64,000 bases of DNA from Streptomyces broussonetiae (GTDB lineage Bacteria; Actinomycetota; Actinomycetes; Streptomycetales; Streptomycetaceae), in the NCBI RefSeq assembly GCF_009796285.1, contig NZ_CP047020.1, positions 4,464,001-4,528,000 on the forward strand. Reading direction: 5' to 3'. The notes below the pieces were generated by a model. That model had not been told where the DNA came from, made no database searches, and saw nothing but the letters and a program-made list of their open reading frames with translations. The number at the start of each line of letters is the position of its first letter. Within the stretch, counting starts at the first letter, position 1. Below are positions 15,973 through 24,888 of the stretch, in pieces. The translations under genes were made by a program, and so were the position numbers.

Positions 15973-16297
15973 CTACCAGGTCCAGGGTAATGGACTTCGA
16001 CAGGAGCGTGAACCCTTTAAGCGGCTGTCCCGGCCGTGGGGATCCGGACGGGGGTCATGTCCCGGCCAGGACTCCTCCGCCCGGAACGGAGGACGGCCGT
16101 CGGGGAGGTACGCGGGCACGTTCCCGTAGGGCTCGTAGGTGGGCTGGGCGGGCTGGGGGGGACCGGGCGCGTCGGGCGCGTCGGGCGTGCCGGGCGACCG
16201 TCTCCGGGGTTCGGGCACAGCGGGCGCCCGGGCCCCGTCGTCGTACGCCGGCGGCGGGATCTGGGGCACCGCCCGGGCCTGCGCCCCCTGGATCTCC
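15973..16297 (-). pseudogene. Orphan 3' coding fragment, proline-rich tail
   Basis: A stretch of about 105 codons with coding-like bias, open to a TAG at 15973, but with no start of its own. It begins where the ABC-exporter remnant ends and is in a different frame from it. The peptide reads CEEIQGAQARAVPQIPPP, then Pro/Asp/Ala-rich repeats (TPDAPDAPGPPQPAQP) and TYEPYGNVPAYLPDGRPP, like the cytosolic tail of a membrane protein. I do not recognise the parent. The likeliest explanation is the 3' end of a second gene fused to the truncated ABC gene by deletion. It could also be non-coding. This fills the 366-nt gap upstream of the EamA gene. Confidence 0.4.
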
Positions 16298-17344
16298 TCA
16301 CACAGCGGTGTCGTGCAGGACGAGGGTCTCCTGCGGGAGCAGGGTGATGTACTCGCGCAGCCGGGCCAGCGGGAAGTCGCGCAGGGGGACGCCGTCCAGC
16401 AGGATCTCGCCCGCGTCGGGGTCGTAGAAGCGGAGCAGGAGCTTGGAGACCGTGGACTTTCCGGCACCGCTCGGGCCGGTGACGATCACCAGCTCACCGG
16501 GACCGACCGTGAAGGAGAGGCCCTGGAGGGCGGTCCGGTCGGCGCCCGGACAGGTGAAGGTGGCGTCCCGGACCTCGACCGTCCCGTCCGGGCGGCCTGC
16601 CTCGGTCGCCCTGCGGGGGTCTGTGACCGAGGGGTTCACGTCCAGGATCTCGATGAGCCGTTCGGCACCGGCCGTGGCGGCGTTGATCGTCAGGCCGAGC
16701 TGGGCGAGGCCGCGCACCGGCGGGCAGAGGTAGCCGAGGAAGGCGGCGAAGGCGAGGAGCCGGCCGAGGGTCATCCGGCCGGTGGAGATCTCCCAGGCAC
16801 CGATGCCGATCACCGCGAGCACACACACCGTCTCGATGACCTGGACGAGCTGCTCGTAGGCCTCGTTGAGCCGGGTGGAACGGACCGAGGCCGCGGAACC
16901 AGGCGTTCGCCTCCTCGCTCAGCCGGCGGCGCTCGGCGTCCCGGCGGTCGTAGGCCTGGGTGAGCACGATGTTGCCGAGGGACTCCGCCACCACGGAGGT
17001 GATCGCGCCGTCGGCGACCCGGCCCGCGCGGGAGACGTCCTTGATGGAACCGGAGAAGCGGCGGGCGGCCAGCCAGAACAGGGGCGCAAGGACGAAGGTG
17101 GCGGCGGCCAGGTCCCAGCGCAGCCAGAACGCGGCGGCGGCGTAGAAGAGAGCGGAGAACGCGGCCGAGGCGGCGCCGACCAGGCCCGAGACGACCATCG
17201 CCTCGATCGCCTCGACATCCCCGGTCAGCCGGGAGAGCGGATCGCCCTGGCGGTGGCGCTGGAAGAAGTGGGGCGGCAACTGCTGTACATGGTCGAATAC
17301 ATGCTCGCGCAACCGCATCACGAACCGCTCGGTGGCGCCTGATG
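16298..17344 (-). pseudogene. Remnant of an ABC exporter (TMD-NBD), truncated and frameshifted
   Basis: Type I exporter sequence from mid-membrane domain (FVMRLREHVFDHVQQLPPHFF) through the intracellular loop (GDPLSRLTGDVEAIEAMVVSGLVG), later TM helices, the Walker A TGPSGAGKSTVSKLLL and the Q-loop LLPQETLVLHD, where it stops at 16298. Three lesions are visible. About the first 100-120 residues are missing, because the frame emerges directly beside the stop of the FAD-oxidase gene. An extra G near 16886-16893 shifts the frame after ANAWFR; removing it restores VRSTRLNEAYEQLVQV. The ABC signature, Walker B and H-loop are absent. The protein cannot be functional. It is a decayed lipid or drug exporter-like gene left after deletions on both sides. 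Confidence 0.85.
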
Positions 17345-17352
17345 ATCCGGTG

Positions 17353-20241
17353 TCAGATCTCTGTGCCCTCTGTGCCTCCCGTCTCCTTTTCCAGCGCCTC
17401 GGCCAGGACTTCCGCCAGATGCCGTCCCCGCACCCCGGCCAGCTGCTCCAGCTGGGTACGGCAGGAGAAGCCGTCCGCCAGGACCACCGTCCGATCGGGC
17501 GCTTCGCGGACCGACGGCAGGAGCTGTTCCTCCGCACAGGCGCGGGAGACCTCGAAGTGGCCTTTCTCGAAGCCGAAGTTGCCCGCGAGGCCGCAGCAGC
17601 CCCCGGCCAGCTCGCCGGTGAGGCCCGCCGCCGCGCGCAGGCGACGGTCCGGGGTGTCACCGAGCACCGCGTGCTGGTGGCAGTGGGTCTGGCCGGCGAC
17701 CGGGCGGTCCGCGGCGGGCGGGGTCCAGTGCGGGGCATGCCGCTCGAGGGCCTCGGCGAAGGTGAGGACGGCCCGGGACAGTGCGGCGGCGCGCGGATCG
17801 TCGGGCAGCAGCTCGGGCAGGTCGGTGCGCAGGGCCGCCGCGCAGCTCGGTTCCAGGACGACGACCGGGAGCCGCGCCCGCAGCACCGGCTCCATCAGGT
17901 CCAGGGTGCGGCGCAACACCGTTCGGGCGCGGTCGAGTTGGCCGGTGGAGACGTACGTCAGACCGCAGCAGACACGGGCCCGGCGGGCGGTGAGCAGCGC
18001 GGCGGCCGACCTGGCCGGGCCGGTGCCGAGCGCTGCCGCGCGCGGCAGCAGCGTCGGCGGCAGGATCACCCGAAGCCCGGCGGCCTCCAGCACCCGGACG
18101 GCGGCCCTGCCGACAGAGGGGGACAGATGCTCGGTGAAGGTGTCGGGCCACAGCACGACCCGTTCTCCCGTGGACTCGGGGGCCGTCCGCCTGGCGCGCC
18201 ACCAGGAGGTGAACGTCCGCCTCGCCAGCCGGGGGATCTCCCGCTCCGGCGCGATCCCGCCGAGGCGTTTGCCGGCCGTGGCCAGCGGTCGCAGTGACGC
18301 CAGCGCGTTGAGCAGCGGGGCCGTACGGGTGCGGGCGACCCGGTGCAGCCACTCGGGCAGCCGCCCCATGCTGTGGTGTGCGGCGGGGCGGCGGCGGCCG
18401 GCGTAGTGGTGGTGCAGGAACTCCGCCTTGTAGGTGGCCATGTCGACGCCGACCGGGCAGTCCGAGCGGCAGCCCTTGCAGGACAGGCAGAGGTCGAGGG
18501 CGTCGCGGACCTCCGTGGACCGCCAGCCGTCGGTGACCAGTTCGCCCGCCAGCATCTCGTGCAGCAGCCGGGCCCGGCCGCGCGTGGAGTGCTCCTCCTC
18601 GCCGGTCGCACGGAAGGAGGGGCACATCACCTCCGGGCCGGCCGCCGTGGTCGTACGGCACTTGGCGACGCCGACGCAGCGGCGCACGGCCGCGCGGAAG
18701 TCGCCGCCGTCGGCCGGGTAGCCGAAGGCCACGTCGACCGGGCGGGCCGGGAGCGCGGAGAAGCGGAGGTTGGTGTCCAGCGGGGCCGGGCGGACCAGCA
18801 TGCCGGGGTTGAGCAGGTCGTCGGGGTCCCAGAGCGCCTTGGCCCGCTCGAAGAGCCGGACCGTCTCGGCGCCGTACATGCGCGGCAGCAGCTCCGCGCG
18901 GGCCTGTCCGTCGCCGTGCTCCCCGGACAGTGAGCCGCCGTGCTCCACCACCAGGTCGGCCAGTTCCTCGGAGAAGCGGCGGAAGCGGCCGATGCCGGCC
19001 TCGGTGAGCAGGTCGAAGTCGATACGGACATGGATGCAGCCGTCGCCGAAGTGGCCGTACGGCGTGCCGCGCAGGCCGTGGGCGGACAGCAGCGCACGGA
19101 AGTCGCGCAGGTAGGCGCCGAGCCGGGCGGGCGGCACTGCGCAGTCCTCCCAGCCCGGCCAGGCCTCGGAGCCGTCGGGCATCCGGGTCGCCGTACCGCT
19201 CGCGTCCTCGCGGATGCGCCACAGGACCCGCTGGGTGGCCGCGTCCGTCACCACCAGGGAGTCCACCACGTCGGCCGCGCGGACGATCTCCTGCGCACGC
19301 GCGTGTGCCTCGGCCGCCGACTCCCCGCCGGTCTCCACGAACAGCCAGGCACCCCCCTTGGGCAGCCCGGCGGGCGAGCGCACCAGGTCGGCCGCCATCC
19401 CCTCCACGGTCAGCGGGCCGTACGCCAACAGACCCGCGGCCGCCTCGGCGGCGGCGCTCTCCTCGCCGTACGCCAGCACGGCGAGGGCACGCGCGCGGGG
19501 GGCCTCCACCAGCCGTACGACCGCCTCGGTCAGCACGCCCAGGGTGCCCTCGGAGCCACAGAAGGAGCGGGCGACATCGGCGCCCTTCTCGGGCAGCAGC
19601 GCATCCAGCGCGTACCCGGAGATGCGGCGGGGCAGGTCCGGGAAGCCGGTACGCAGCCGCGCCAGCTCCCCCTGCGCCAGCTCGCGCAGCCCCGCGGGCG
19701 CGCCCGCCCAGCCCTGCCCGAGCCGCAGCCGCCGCCCGCGCGCCGTGACGACGGACAGCTCCCGCACGCTGTCCGCGGTCGTGCCCCAGGCGACCGAGTG
19801 GGAGCCGCACGAGTTGTTGCCGATCATCCCGCCGAGCGTGCACCGGCTGTGCGTGGAGGGGTCGGGGCCGAACCGCAGGCCGTGCGAGGCGGCGGCCTCC
19901 TGGAGCCGGTCGAGGACGAGCCCCGGCTGCACGACGGCCGTGCGGGTCCCGGGATCGATCGACAGCAGGCCGTTCATGTGCCGGGTGAAGTCCAGCACCA
20001 CGCCCGTGCCCGTCGCCTGCCCGGCGATCGACGTGCCACCGCCGCGCGCCACCACGGGCACCCCGTGGGCCCGGCACACCTCGAGCACGGCGGCCACGTC
20101 GTCGGCGTCTGCCGGAGCCACGACGCCGACCGGGACCCGCCGGTAGTTGGACGCGTCCATGGTGACCAGCGCCCGGGAGGTGACGTCGAAACCCACCTCG
20201 CCCCGGACGGCCCTGCGCAGTGCAACGGCAAGCTCTGTCAT
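17353..20241 (-). CDS. FAD-linked oxidase with 4Fe-4S domain (DLD/GlcD-GlcF fusion type)
   Basis: A 962-aa oxidoreductase. The N-terminal FAD_binding_4 domain has ARGGGTSIAGQATG near residue 66 and GGMIGNNSCGSHS near 137. The FAD-oxidase C domain has GHFGDGCIHVRID near 396 and GEHGDG near 440. An Fe-S half has Cys522/528/540, CLSCKGCRSDCP (Cys585, 588, 591, 595) and two CCG-like cysteine modules (EPSCAA, and GGCCGLAGNFGF near the end). Such fusions oxidise D-lactate, D-2-hydroxyglutarate or glycolate and pass electrons to the respiratory chain. The substrate is uncertain. I prefer the ATG at 20241 over in-frame ATGs at 20256 and 20274. A GntR-type palindrome lies 68 nt upstream, matching the FadR-family regulators that often control these genes. 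Divergent from serC. Confidence 0.9.
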   Translation of the reverse strand: MTELAVALRRAVRGEVGFDVTSRALVTMDASNYRRVPVGVVAPADADDVAAVLEVCRAHGVPVVARGGGTSIAGQATGTGVVLDFTRHMNGLLSIDPGTRTAVVQPGLVLDRLQEAAASHGLRFGPDPSTHSRCTLGGMIGNNSCGSHSVAWGTTADSVRELSVVTARGRRLRLGQGWAGAPAGLRELAQGELARLRTGFPDLPRRISGYALDALLPEKGADVARSFCGSEGTLGVLTEAVVRLVEAPRARALAVLAYGEESAAAEAAAGLLAYGPLTVEGMAADLVRSPAGLPKGGAWLFVETGGESAAEAHARAQEIVRAADVVDSLVVTDAATQRVLWRIREDASGTATRMPDGSEAWPGWEDCAVPPARLGAYLRDFRALLSAHGLRGTPYGHFGDGCIHVRIDFDLLTEAGIGRFRRFSEELADLVVEHGGSLSGEHGDGQARAELLPRMYGAETVRLFERAKALWDPDDLLNPGMLVRPAPLDTNLRFSALPARPVDVAFGYPADGGDFRAAVRRCVGVAKCRTTTAAGPEVMCPSFRATGEEEHSTRGRARLLHEMLAGELVTDGWRSTEVRDALDLCLSCKGCRSDCPVGVDMATYKAEFLHHHYAGRRRPAAHHSMGRLPEWLHRVARTRTAPLLNALASLRPLATAGKRLGGIAPEREIPRLARRTFTSWWRARRTAPESTGERVVLWPDTFTEHLSPSVGRAAVRVLEAAGLRVILPPTLLPRAAALGTGPARSAAALLTARRARVCCGLTYVSTGQLDRARTVLRRTLDLMEPVLRARLPVVVLEPSCAAALRTDLPELLPDDPRAAALSRAVLTFAEALERHAPHWTPPAADRPVAGQTHCHQHAVLGDTPDRRLRAAAGLTGELAGGCCGLAGNFGFEKGHFEVSRACAEEQLLPSVREAPDRTVVLADGFSCRTQLEQLAGVRGRHLAEVLAEALEKETGGTEGTEI

Positions 20242-20308
20242 GCGTCCAGGATGCATCCGCTCACGCTCAGTCACCCCGAGTTTTCCACAGCCTCGCGCAT
20301 ATCGTCGT

Positions 20309-20322
20309 ACTTGTTTACAAGT
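20309..20322. promoter_or_regulatory. GntR/FadR-like operator, ACTTGT-TT-ACAAGT
   Basis: Perfect 6-bp arms ACTTGT and ACAAGT separated by TT lie in the divergent space between the FAD-linked oxidase and serC. TGT-N(2)-ACA symmetry is characteristic of FadR-subfamily GntR repressors, which commonly regulate lactate and glycolate oxidases. No GntR gene is in this window, so the regulator would act in trans. Confidence 0.5.
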
Positions 20323-20384
20323 CCGCGGCTCGGCGATCTTGTCTCATCGGACGGACACGGTTCCGCCCGGTTTGGCCCACCGGA

Positions 20385-20390
20385 TACTCT
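20385..20390 (+). promoter_or_regulatory. -10 element of leaderless serC transcript
   Basis: TACTCT followed by exactly 7 nt and the serC GTG. No ribosome binding site precedes the start, so transcription probably begins at or beside the start codon. Confidence 0.5.
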
Positions 20391-20397
20391 CCGACTC

Positions 20398-21516
20398 GTG
20401 GCCGACATCCAGATTCCCGCTGACATCAAGCCCGCCGACGGACGTTTCGGCGCGGGCCCCTCCAAGGTGCGTACCGAGGCGCTGGACGCCCTCGCCGCCA
20501 CCGGTACGTCCCTGCTGGGCACCTCCCACCGCCAGGCGCCCGTCAAGAACCTGGTCGGCAAGGTCCGCGAGGGCATCTCCGAGCTGTTCTCCCTGCCCGA
20601 GGGCTACGAGGTGGTCCTCGGCAACGGCGGCTCGACCGCCTTCTGGGACATCGCCACCCATGGCCTGATCGAGAACAAGTCCCAGCACCTGAGCTTCGGC
20701 GAGTTCTCCTCCAAGTTCGCCAAGGCGGCCAAGCTGGCCCCGTGGCTGGCCGAGCCCACCGTCATCTCCACCGACCCCGGCACCCACCCGCAGGCGCGGG
20801 CCGAGGCCGGCGTCGACGTCTACGCCTTCACCCACAACGAGACCTCCACCGGTGTCGCCATGCCGATCAAGCGCGTGGCCGGCGCCGACGAGGGCGCGCT
20901 GGTCCTCGTGGACGCCACCTCCGGCGCGGGCGGCCTCCCGGTCGACGTGTCCGAGACGGACGTCTACTACTTCGCCCCGCAGAAGTCCTTCGCCTCCGAC
21001 GGCGGCCTGTGGATCGGCATCTTCTCGCCCGCCGCCGTCGAGCGCGCCGAGCGTGTCCACGCGAGCGGCCGCCACGTCCCGGAGTTCTTCTCGCTGCCCA
21101 CCGCGATCGACAACTCCCGCAAGAACCAGACGTACAACACCCCGGCCCTCGCCACGCTCTTCCTCCTCAACGAGCAGTTGGAGTGGCTCAACGGCCAGGG
21201 CGGCCTCGCCTTCTCCACGGCCCGCACCAAGGACTCCTCGACCCGTCTGTACACCTGGGCGGAGGAGTCCAAGTACGCCGCCCCGTTCGTCACCGACCCG
21301 GCCAAGCGCTCGCAGGTCATCGGCACGATCGACTTCGCCGACGAGATCGACGCCGCCGCCGTCGCCAAGGTCCTGCGCGCCAACGGCATCGTGGACACCG
21401 AGCCGTACCGCAAGCTCGGCCGCAACCAGCTGCGCGTCGCGATGTTCCCGGCGATCGCGCCGGCGGACGTCGAGGCGCTGACGAAGTGCATCGACTTCGT
21501 GATCGAGAAGCTGTAG
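20398..21516 (+). CDS. serC: Phosphoserine transaminase
   Basis: A 372-aa PLP-dependent class V aminotransferase making 3-phosphoserine in serine biosynthesis. Features include FGAGPSKVR at the N-terminus, LGNGGSTAFWD near residue 74, HNETSTGV near 146, VDATSGAGG near 171 and the PLP lysine in FAPQKSFASDGG (Lys196). The length and the motifs fit the actinobacterial/mycobacterial SerC subgroup. The start is a GTG with no Shine-Dalgarno but a TACTCT 7 nt upstream, so it is probably leaderless. A strong hairpin follows the stop, making the gene monocistronic. Divergent from the FAD-linked oxidase. Confidence 0.95.
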   Translation: MADIQIPADIKPADGRFGAGPSKVRTEALDALAATGTSLLGTSHRQAPVKNLVGKVREGISELFSLPEGYEVVLGNGGSTAFWDIATHGLIENKSQHLSFGEFSSKFAKAAKLAPWLAEPTVISTDPGTHPQARAEAGVDVYAFTHNETSTGVAMPIKRVAGADEGALVLVDATSGAGGLPVDVSETDVYYFAPQKSFASDGGLWIGIFSPAAVERAERVHASGRHVPEFFSLPTAIDNSRKNQTYNTPALATLFLLNEQLEWLNGQGGLAFSTARTKDSSTRLYTWAEESKYAAPFVTDPAKRSQVIGTIDFADEIDAAAVAKVLRANGIVDTEPYRKLGRNQLRVAMFPAIAPADVEALTKCIDFVIEKL

Positions 21517-21547
21517 CACCTGCGACTTCGCAGCAGAAGCTGCTGGT

Positions 21548-21587
21548 CTGCGCGGAAGGCACGGCCGAGGCAGAGCCTTCCGCGCAG
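21548..21587 (+). terminator. Strong hairpin terminator after serC
   Basis: A perfect 13-bp inverted repeat (arms 21548-21560 and 21575-21587, CTGCGCGGAAGGC and its complement) with a 14-nt loop begins 31 nt after the serC stop. There is no T tract, as is common in Streptomyces. Confidence 0.75.
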
Positions 21588-21686
21588 CCGCCCCGTCCCC
21601 TCCGTGGCGAGCTGCTGATTTTGCGCGACAATTCTGGCACGGGGACATGGCCGGTGTTTCCGGTCGTCGCGTCGAGGAGTTCTTCC

Positions 21687-22406
21687 ATGCCAGCCGCGTC
21701 TGCACGCCACCGCCGCTCCCTGCCGACCGCTTCGCTCCTGCTGGGTGCCGTGGTCGCCACCGCAGCCCTGCCGGTGGCGACCGCCTCGGCCGCACCCGCC
21801 ACCGGTGCCGCCGCCGGCCCGTCCGCACGCTACGCGGGCAAGGCCGTCGCCATCGGCCAGAACATGGTCGCCGTTCTGCGCGACGACCCCCACGCCGGCG
21901 GCCCCGAGGCGTGGATCCGCGCCGTGCCGGCGCACTGGCGGCAGGGCGATGCCTACATGTACCGCGTCCTCGCCAAGCTGGACCGAGGCCACGGCACGGC
22001 CCGGGAACGCGGCCTCTCGCTGCGCCTGGTGGGGGCGGGCGGCTCCGCGCCCGCGCTCGGGGTGGCCTCCGCCAAGGGCGGCACGCACACCTTCCGGCTC
22101 CCCGGGGCCGGCACCCCTGACGCACGGGGCTGCACCCTCGTCCAGGAGTCGTCCATCGGCGCCGGAGTCGTCGCCGTGCTGAGCAACGGCCCCAAGGGGC
22201 CCGAGGCGTTCTTCAAGGACGAAGGTGACGGCACACGCTTCGGCGGTGTCGTCAACCGCGCGCGCCCCGCGCTGCCGAGGAGCGCCGGCTTCGTCGCCCG
22301 CATCCTGAACCCCTACGGGCCCGCCCCCGCGCTCCTCACCAACATGGAGGGCGGCGGCCACCCCGCGGGCACGACGGCCTTCCCGGCGCCGGGGTGTGTG
22401 AAGTGA
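21687..22406 (+). CDS. Secreted protein of unknown function
   Basis: A 239-aa protein with a classic Sec signal peptide: basic start (RHRRS), hydrophobic core from about residue 14 and likely cleavage after TASA near residue 36. The mature part has two Cys (in ARGCTLVQES and the C-terminal APGCVK) that could form a disulfide, and repeats of the pattern AVLxxxPxGPEAxxx (DDPHAGGPEAWI, SNGPKGPEAFF) suggesting an internal duplication. I do not recognise the family. GAGGAG lies about 9 nt before the ATG. It sits alone between the serC terminator and the PPOX gene. Confidence 0.75.
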   Translation: MPAASARHRRSLPTASLLLGAVVATAALPVATASAAPATGAAAGPSARYAGKAVAIGQNMVAVLRDDPHAGGPEAWIRAVPAHWRQGDAYMYRVLAKLDRGHGTARERGLSLRLVGAGGSAPALGVASAKGGTHTFRLPGAGTPDARGCTLVQESSIGAGVVAVLSNGPKGPEAFFKDEGDGTRFGGVVNRARPALPRSAGFVARILNPYGPAPALLTNMEGGGHPAGTTAFPAPGCVK

Positions 22407-22510
22407 GGCGGGAGAACCGCAGTGGCCTCGAACGGCGTGGCCACCTCCAGCAGGGCGCCGGGGCGCGTCCCTGACTTGAGGAGTGCGTCGTTCGGTGTCT
22501 CCATGGAGGC

Positions 22511-22951
22511 ATGACCAGTGCGCGCACGAGCCCCGCGCTCGCCCCGTTCGTCAAGCAGTACGCCGCCCTGCTCACGACCCACAAGCGGGACGGCACCGGC
22601 GTCGGCACCCCGGTGAACATCGCCGTCGAGGGCGACCACGCCTACTTCCGCACCCCGGGAACCACCTGGAAGGTCAAGCGGCTGCGCGACAACCCCGAGG
22701 TGGAGCTGGCCCCCTCCACCGTGCGCGGCGCCCCCACCGGGCCCGAGATCCACGCGCGGGCCCGGCTGCTGGAGCACGGCAGCCCGCAGGACCGGCACGC
22801 GGCACGGCTGCTGCGGCACAAGTACCCGCTCATGCACGGGGTGTTGGTGCCGCTGTCGCACAAACTGATGCGCGCGCGGACCCTGCACTACGAGGTACGG
22901 CCCGTGCCCGAGACGCCGCCCGGCAAGTGGGCGGACCCCTCCGACCGGTGA
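22511..22951 (+). CDS. PPOX-class F420-dependent oxidoreductase
   Basis: A 146-aa split-beta-barrel flavin/deazaflavin-binding protein. The F420-associated TIGR03666-like pattern is visible: LLTTHKRDGTGVGTPVNIAVEGDHAYFRT, TWKVKRLRDNPEVELAP and a C-terminal YEVRP. It probably reduces an unknown substrate with F420H2. The ATG lies one base after GGAGG, too close for a normal ribosome binding site. The upstream ATG-GAG-GCA-TGA forms a three-codon ORF whose stop overlaps the true start, an arrangement also seen at the 62-aa gene at 52594-52782. Convergent with the membrane-anchored propeller protein. Confidence 0.85.
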   Translation: MTSARTSPALAPFVKQYAALLTTHKRDGTGVGTPVNIAVEGDHAYFRTPGTTWKVKRLRDNPEVELAPSTVRGAPTGPEIHARARLLEHGSPQDRHAARLLRHKYPLMHGVLVPLSHKLMRARTLHYEVRPVPETPPGKWADPSDR

Positions 22952-22988
22952 GTCCGTGCCGTGAGTCCGGCCGGTGAATCCGCCCAGT

Positions 22989-23037
22989 GGGACCGCCCGG
23001 TGGGGCCGCTCGACGGGACCGCCCGGTGGGACCGCTC
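22989..23037. repeat. Two-copy 23-nt direct repeat at a convergent junction
   Basis: A 23-nt unit beginning GGGACCGCCCGGTGGG occurs at 22989-23011 and again at 23015-23037 with one mismatch, reaching the stop codon of the minus-strand gene. It lies in a GC-rich spacer between two convergent genes and probably arose by slippage. It may contribute to termination. Confidence 0.5.
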
Positions 23038-24028
23038 AGCCCCGCCGCCGCAGCCACCGCAGCCCGAAGAAGGCGACCGCCACGACGGCGACGACGACGG
23101 CGCCGACCTTGTAGCCCCCGCCGCCCACACCGCCCGCACCGCCTGCCGCTGCCGAACTCCCGCCCGCAGAAGAAGAACTGGCGGCGGACCGCCCGGGCGC
23201 GTCCTTCGCCACGACCGCACTGCCGACGCCCTCGGAGCTGTACAGCAGCCTGGTCCCGTCGACGGAGTAGGTGACCCCCTCGCCCTGGCCCTGCAGAGGC
23301 ACGTCGAGCTGGCCCTCGCGCTTGATCCGGCCGCCGTTCCAGTCGTAGTAGATCCCGCCGAAGTACCCGCGTACGGCGAGTTGCCGGCCGTCCGGGGAGA
23401 AGGCGGCGTCCGTGGCCCACAGGTCGACGGCGGCAATGGTCCTGAAGATGTTCGCGCCGGAGGTGGAGAGGGTGGCCGGGCCCTCGTACAGGTGCCCGCC
23501 GTCCTCCTTCTTGTCGACGATGTAGACGCGCCCGGTCCTGGGGTGCACGATCAGCGACTCGGCGTCGCGCGGCCCGTTCGCGTACTTCACGACGTACTGC
23601 GTCGCCGTGACCGTCTCGTCCTTGAGCGCCTTCGGCTCGGGCAGCCGGTAGATCCAGACGTACGGCCACTTGCCGCCGAGGTTGTCGCCGATGTCGCCGA
23701 GGTAGATCTGGTTGTCCGGCCCCATGGAGATGGCCTCGACGTCCCGCGGGGCCCCGATGCCGCGCAGGGTGATCCGGGCGACCGTCCGCCCGGTGCGGCT
23801 GTCCACGGCGTAGATGTACGGTCCGTCGCCGCTGTCGTTGTGCGTCCAGTAGATGCCGGGGTGCTGCCGGGAGGCGGCCAGACCACTGGACTCGCCGATC
23901 CGCGAGTCCTTGAAGGTGAACCCCTGGTCACCGGTACCGGTACCGTCGGCGGCGGCGGGCAGCGCGCAGGCGCCGGTGAGCAGCGCTGCGGCAAGAGTGG
24001 CGAGGGCGGCGGCGAATGATCGGCGCAT
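23036..24028 (-). CDS. Secreted, C-terminally membrane-anchored beta-propeller-like protein
   Basis: 330 aa. An N-terminal signal peptide (MRRSF, hydrophobic core, cleavage probably near PAAADG) is followed by repeated propeller-type strands with SSGLAAS, YWTHNDSGD, DVEAISMGP, DAESLIVHP, ATDAAFSPDG and GVTYSVDG. Then come a Ser/Ala/Gly linker and one C-terminal TM helix with RRR after it, a stop-transfer anchor. The repeats resemble esterase-like or WD40-like propellers, but there is no obvious catalytic motif. The start at 24028 is preceded by CAGGCT and 7 nt, so it may be leaderless. Its function on the outer face of the membrane is unknown. Confidence 0.78.
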   Translation of the reverse strand: MRRSFAAALATLAAALLTGACALPAAADGTGTGDQGFTFKDSRIGESSGLAASRQHPGIYWTHNDSGDGPYIYAVDSRTGRTVARITLRGIGAPRDVEAISMGPDNQIYLGDIGDNLGGKWPYVWIYRLPEPKALKDETVTATQYVVKYANGPRDAESLIVHPRTGRVYIVDKKEDGGHLYEGPATLSTSGANIFRTIAAVDLWATDAAFSPDGRQLAVRGYFGGIYYDWNGGRIKREGQLDVPLQGQGEGVTYSVDGTRLLYSSEGVGSAVVAKDAPGRSAASSSSAGGSSAAAGGAGGVGGGGYKVGAVVVAVVAVAFFGLRWLRRRG

Positions 24029-24141
24029 GGGCCCAAGCCTGCCATCTGCTCCGGGGGTTCGGCGGAGGTGTCCGTCCGGGCCGCGGCGGACGTGGTGGGC
24101 CTCACATCCCATGGGCGGGCGTGATCGTCCATCATGAGCGG

Positions 24142-24888
24142 ATGCTCAGATTCATGCCCGTAGGTGACTCCATGACGATCGGGAGCGCGGGCGAGCACAC
24201 GTGGCGTTACCGGCTGTGGCGGCATCTGTGCGAGACGTACGGCGACCCGTTCACGTTCGTCGGCCCACGGGAGGAGCTGTACGACAAGTCGGCGGACGCG
24301 CCCGCGTCGTATGCGTACGCCGAACCCGACTTCCCCCGTTGCCATCTGGCCGGCTGGGGCGAGGGGTGGCTGCACATGGCCCCGCTGATCGAGGACGCGG
24401 TGCGCGCGCATCGCCCGGACGTCCTGCTGGTCTCCCTCGGCCTGATCGACCTGGGCTTCTACACGAACGCGGAGCAGACGGCGGAGAACGTACGGGCGTT
24501 CGTCGCCGGCGCGCGGGAGGCCGCCCCGCGCATACGCATGGTCGTCCTCCCGGTGATCCCGAACATCCGGGCCACGGCGGACGAGCCCTTCGCAGCCCAG
24601 GTGGACCTCTTCAACATCCTGCTCGCCAAGACGGTGGCCGACCTGGACGAGCCCCGCTCACCCCTGCTGCTGGCCTCACCCCCCGAGCCGTACGACATCC
24701 ACACCGACACCTACGACGGCACCCATCCCAACGCGAGCGGCGAACACCGGATCGCGGAGGCGTTCGCGGGGGCCATGTGGCAGGCGTGGGGGGTCGGACA
24801 GGCGTACGCGACCGAAACAGGCTCCCCGCGACCAGCCCAATCCCGCTTGCCTCGAGCGCACTTCAAGCCGTTGGCTTGTGGACCATGA
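24142..24888 (+). CDS. SGNH/GDSL-family hydrolase
   Basis: A 248-aa esterase/lipase-like protein. Block I FMPVGDSMTIGS supplies the nucleophile Ser near residue 10. Block III reads LLVSLGLIDLGF where many members have GxND. Block V, DGTHPNASGEHRIAEAF near 195-211, supplies the Asp and His of the triad. There is no signal peptide, so it is likely cytosolic. A GTG at 24121 would add seven residues. The 3' end overlaps the aldo-keto reductase ATG as ATGA, so the two are coupled. The last 25 residues look non-conserved. The substrate is unknown. Confidence 0.82.
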   Translation: MLRFMPVGDSMTIGSAGEHTWRYRLWRHLCETYGDPFTFVGPREELYDKSADAPASYAYAEPDFPRCHLAGWGEGWLHMAPLIEDAVRAHRPDVLLVSLGLIDLGFYTNAEQTAENVRAFVAGAREAAPRIRMVVLPVIPNIRATADEPFAAQVDLFNILLAKTVADLDEPRSPLLLASPPEPYDIHTDTYDGTHPNASGEHRIAEAFAGAMWQAWGVGQAYATETGSPRPAQSRLPRAHFKPLACGP

